Source: Verrucomicrobiota bacterium
Lineage (GTDB): Bacteria > Verrucomicrobiota > Verrucomicrobiia > Opitutales > UBA2995
Assembly: GCA_027297085.1 (NCBI GenBank)
Contig: JAPUIL010000674.1
Coordinates: 1 to 7,326, forward strand
DNA: 7,326 bases
Direction of reading: 5' to 3'
The translations under genes and the position numbers were made by a program. The notes under the pieces are model-generated. The model was not told where the DNA came from. It searched no databases and saw nothing but the letters and a program-made list of their open reading frames with translations. Each line of letters begins with the position of its first letter. The first letter of the stretch is position 1. Below are positions 5,721 to 7,326 of the stretch, in pieces.

Positions 5721-7326
5721 ATGAACAGTAAATCCGGAATTGCTACAAAAATTTGTAGTAACTTGGCTCAATTTTCAGCAATAATCACTAGGTTTATGTC
5801 TCTGGTTTGGAATATGGTATTTGGGAAGTTCTCGTTTACGCTTATCGCTGCTCGGCTCGTTGCGGGGAGTCTGTTAATCCTTGCTTCTCCTGGTTTATTT
5901 GCCCAGGACATCGATCTCCTGGTCATAGAGAGCTCTTCACTTGGGACTGACGAGCGTATTCGTTTGGAGGTCAGTTCCAGCGAAGCTTATTACTACGTTC
6001 TTTACTTGAGCCGTTCATTAGATGACCTGGCGAATGAAGTCCCGGTTTCCATGTATCTGGGTCAGGAAGGTAGTACTGTAATAACCGAACCGCTGGGGAT
6101 TCACCCGGAAGCTGGGTATTATAGGGTTGCACAATTTCTCAGAAGTGACCCGGGAGATATAGACCAGGACGGCATCGATGACGTAACAGAATTGTTAGCC
6201 CAGGACTCTGGTCGTATGGCCCCGTTAAATGGCGCATTTGAGGTCTCCTTCAATGATGGGGCGACATTAATTCCAGATCGCGAGACTTTTCAAAACCTGT
6301 CTTACGAAGGGTTAGATGTGCTGATCGACACACATTTAGAGAGCTTGGAGTTCGTGAAGTTTTATATTTTAGACGCCCATACCGATACTCCCGACGTCTT
6401 CTTCATGAATACAGAAACACACCGAGCCCACCGCAGGTTTGCTATGGCGGTAGGAATTCCCAGCGCAGGTGGGGGGCAGCAAGTTCAAGGGCAAATGCGT
6501 GGCGAGATTGTTTATCATCCCAATCTCAGCAGTCCCAATGGGGAGGCCGGAATGTATCGTTTCGAGTTTGAGCCGAATGATTCCTATTCCTTCGAGAACG
6601 TGCAATTGGGTCACGAACTGCTTGCTACCAACATGCCGGTTCTGGAGAACAATTTTGCCTACTACCCGATGCCCAACGCGGCTCTTCCATTATACTGGCA
6701 AGAAAAGGAACTCTTTGATGAGTCACGAATTCCAATCTTGTTGGAAGGGGATCTATTCGCTGGCGTCAATTACCTCCCACTCAATATCGCGGAAGGATTC
6801 GGGTTTTTGCGGCACATGAATCTCAATGACCGTCCCACTACCAAGGATATTGTGATCTATGACTCATTGCCCAACGAATTACCCCGAGTCGGGGGTGTGA
6901 TAACTACGGTTGCGCAAACACCACTTTCTCATGTGAATCTCCGAGCCATCCAGGACGGCGTTCCCAATGCCTACATTCCGGCTGCGTTGGACGATGGAGT
7001 GATCTCAGCGCTGATTGGAAATTATGTTTACTTCAATGTCCGGGTGGATGGGTATGACATTCGGCAAGCAACTCTGGCGGAAGTAGAAGCGCATTTCGAA
7101 GATCTTCGACCAACCGAACCGCAGACTCCGGAAAGAAACCTCTCCAAAACAGAGTTTCTGCCACTTTCAGGAATTGGCTTTAATGACTCGGACGCTTTCG
7201 GAGTGAAGGCAGCGAACCTGGCCACCCTTCGGACGTTTGGATTCCCCGAAGGAGTCATTCCGGACGGTTTCGGACTCCCATTTTATTTCTACGACGAATT
7301 TATGAAGTTCAACGACTTCTATGCCA
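5721..7326 (+). CDS. exported dikinase-like protein: phosphohistidine swivelling domain plus start of PEP/pyruvate-binding ATP domain (3' end beyond window)
   Basis: Open for 535 codons to the right edge. The first in-frame ATG is 5721, just after an in-frame TGA; ATGs at 5796 and 5814 are alternatives that give more normal signal peptides. The hydrophobic segment LIAARLVAGSLLILASPGLFA ends at likely cleavage A61|Q62, so the protein is exported. Residues 63-160 form a beta module of verrucomicrobial type (YYYVLYLSRSLDDL, GYYRV) with a calcium-loop-like DIDQDGIDD at 146-154. Residues 200-370 form an unrecognised domain with FFMNTETHRAHRRFA at 227-241. Residues 378-450 form a swivelling domain whose PLSHVNLRA places the candidate phospho-acceptor at His404. 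From about 485, AFGVKAANLATLRTFGFPEGVIP matches the opening of PPDK/PEP-synthase ATP-binding domains, with K496. The order His domain then ATP domain is that of glucan, water dikinase rather than PEP synthase. Substrate unknown. Confidence 0.85.
   Translation, partial: MNSKSGIATKICSNLAQFSAIITRFMSLVWNMVFGKFSFTLIAARLVAGSLLILASPGLFAQDIDLLVIESSSLGTDERIRLEVSSSEAYYYVLYLSRSLDDLANEVPVSMYLGQEGSTVITEPLGIHPEAGYYRVAQFLRSDPGDIDQDGIDDVTELLAQDSGRMAPLNGAFEVSFNDGATLIPDRETFQNLSYEGLDVLIDTHLESLEFVKFYILDAHTDTPDVFFMNTETHRAHRRFAMAVGIPSAGGGQQVQGQMRGEIVYHPNLSSPNGEAGMYRFEFEPNDSYSFENVQLGHELLATNMPVLENNFAYYPMPNAALPLYWQEKELFDESRIPILLEGDLFAGVNYLPLNIAEGFGFLRHMNLNDRPTTKDIVIYDSLPNELPRVGGVITTVAQTPLSHVNLRAIQDGVPNAYIPAALDDGVISALIGNYVYFNVRVDGYDIRQATLAEVEAHFEDLRPTEPQTPERNLSKTEFLPLSGIGFNDSDAFGVKAANLATLRTFGFPEGVIPDGFGLPFYFYDEFMKFNDFYA

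Noticed and set aside
5717..5731. Four-codon ORF (ATG at 5717) overlapping the dikinase start
   Set aside because: Chance occurrence in ATGAATGA; too short to call, although it sits somewhat nearer the AAGGAG site than the chosen ATG.
6369..7258. Other-frame ORFs at 6369-6614 (-), 6469-6819 (+) and 7028-7258 (-)
   Set aside because: All overlap the well-supported dikinase-like gene in other frames and have no recognisable content.

Overview
The window looks like chromosomal DNA from a Gram-negative, double-membrane bacterium, most likely a member of Verrucomicrobiota (Opitutae-like). This placement is by pattern only. It rests on lamin-tail-domain (LTD) secreted proteins, on C-terminal modules of the type 'DxDGDGxxNxxEYAxGLDP' followed by 'YKVQESGDLFNWN', and on the 'YYxLYLSRSLD...GYYRV...DxDGIDD' module in the divergent gene. 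These are characteristic of secreted proteins in that phylum. No rRNA, tRNA, mobile element or CRISPR array was seen.

Layout. Positions 1-5525 are one tightly packed leftward (minus-strand) operon of five genes. In transcription order they are: a secreted triple-LTD protein (5525-3555), a VTC-domain polyphosphate-polymerase-like protein (3550-2741), a DUF4956 membrane protein (2733-2050), a HlyD-family periplasmic adaptor (2046-934), and a TolC-like outer-membrane channel protein (924 to beyond position 1, cut by the window edge). Gaps between genes are only 3-9 bases, so co-transcription and translational coupling are likely. A 195-base divergent intergenic region (5526-5720) carries an imperfect inverted repeat. 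From 5721 a rightward gene runs off the right edge. It encodes an exported protein with a phosphohistidine swivelling domain followed by the beginning of a PEP-synthase/PPDK-type ATP-binding domain, in the domain order of plant glucan, water dikinase.

How the parts may work together. VTC domains make polyphosphate from nucleoside triphosphates in eukaryotic vacuole membranes, and bacterial VTC-domain proteins are often encoded beside DUF4956 proteins. Here the pair sits in an operon with a periplasmic adaptor and an outer-membrane duct, but no recognisable ABC, RND or MFS pump lies in the window. A testable reading is a trans-envelope machine: VTC makes an anionic polymer at the inner membrane, DUF4956 acts as membrane partner or conduit, HlyD and TolC form the exit path, and the LTD protein and divergent dikinase-like protein act outside the cytoplasm. 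The component identities are reasonably supported; the joint function is inference.
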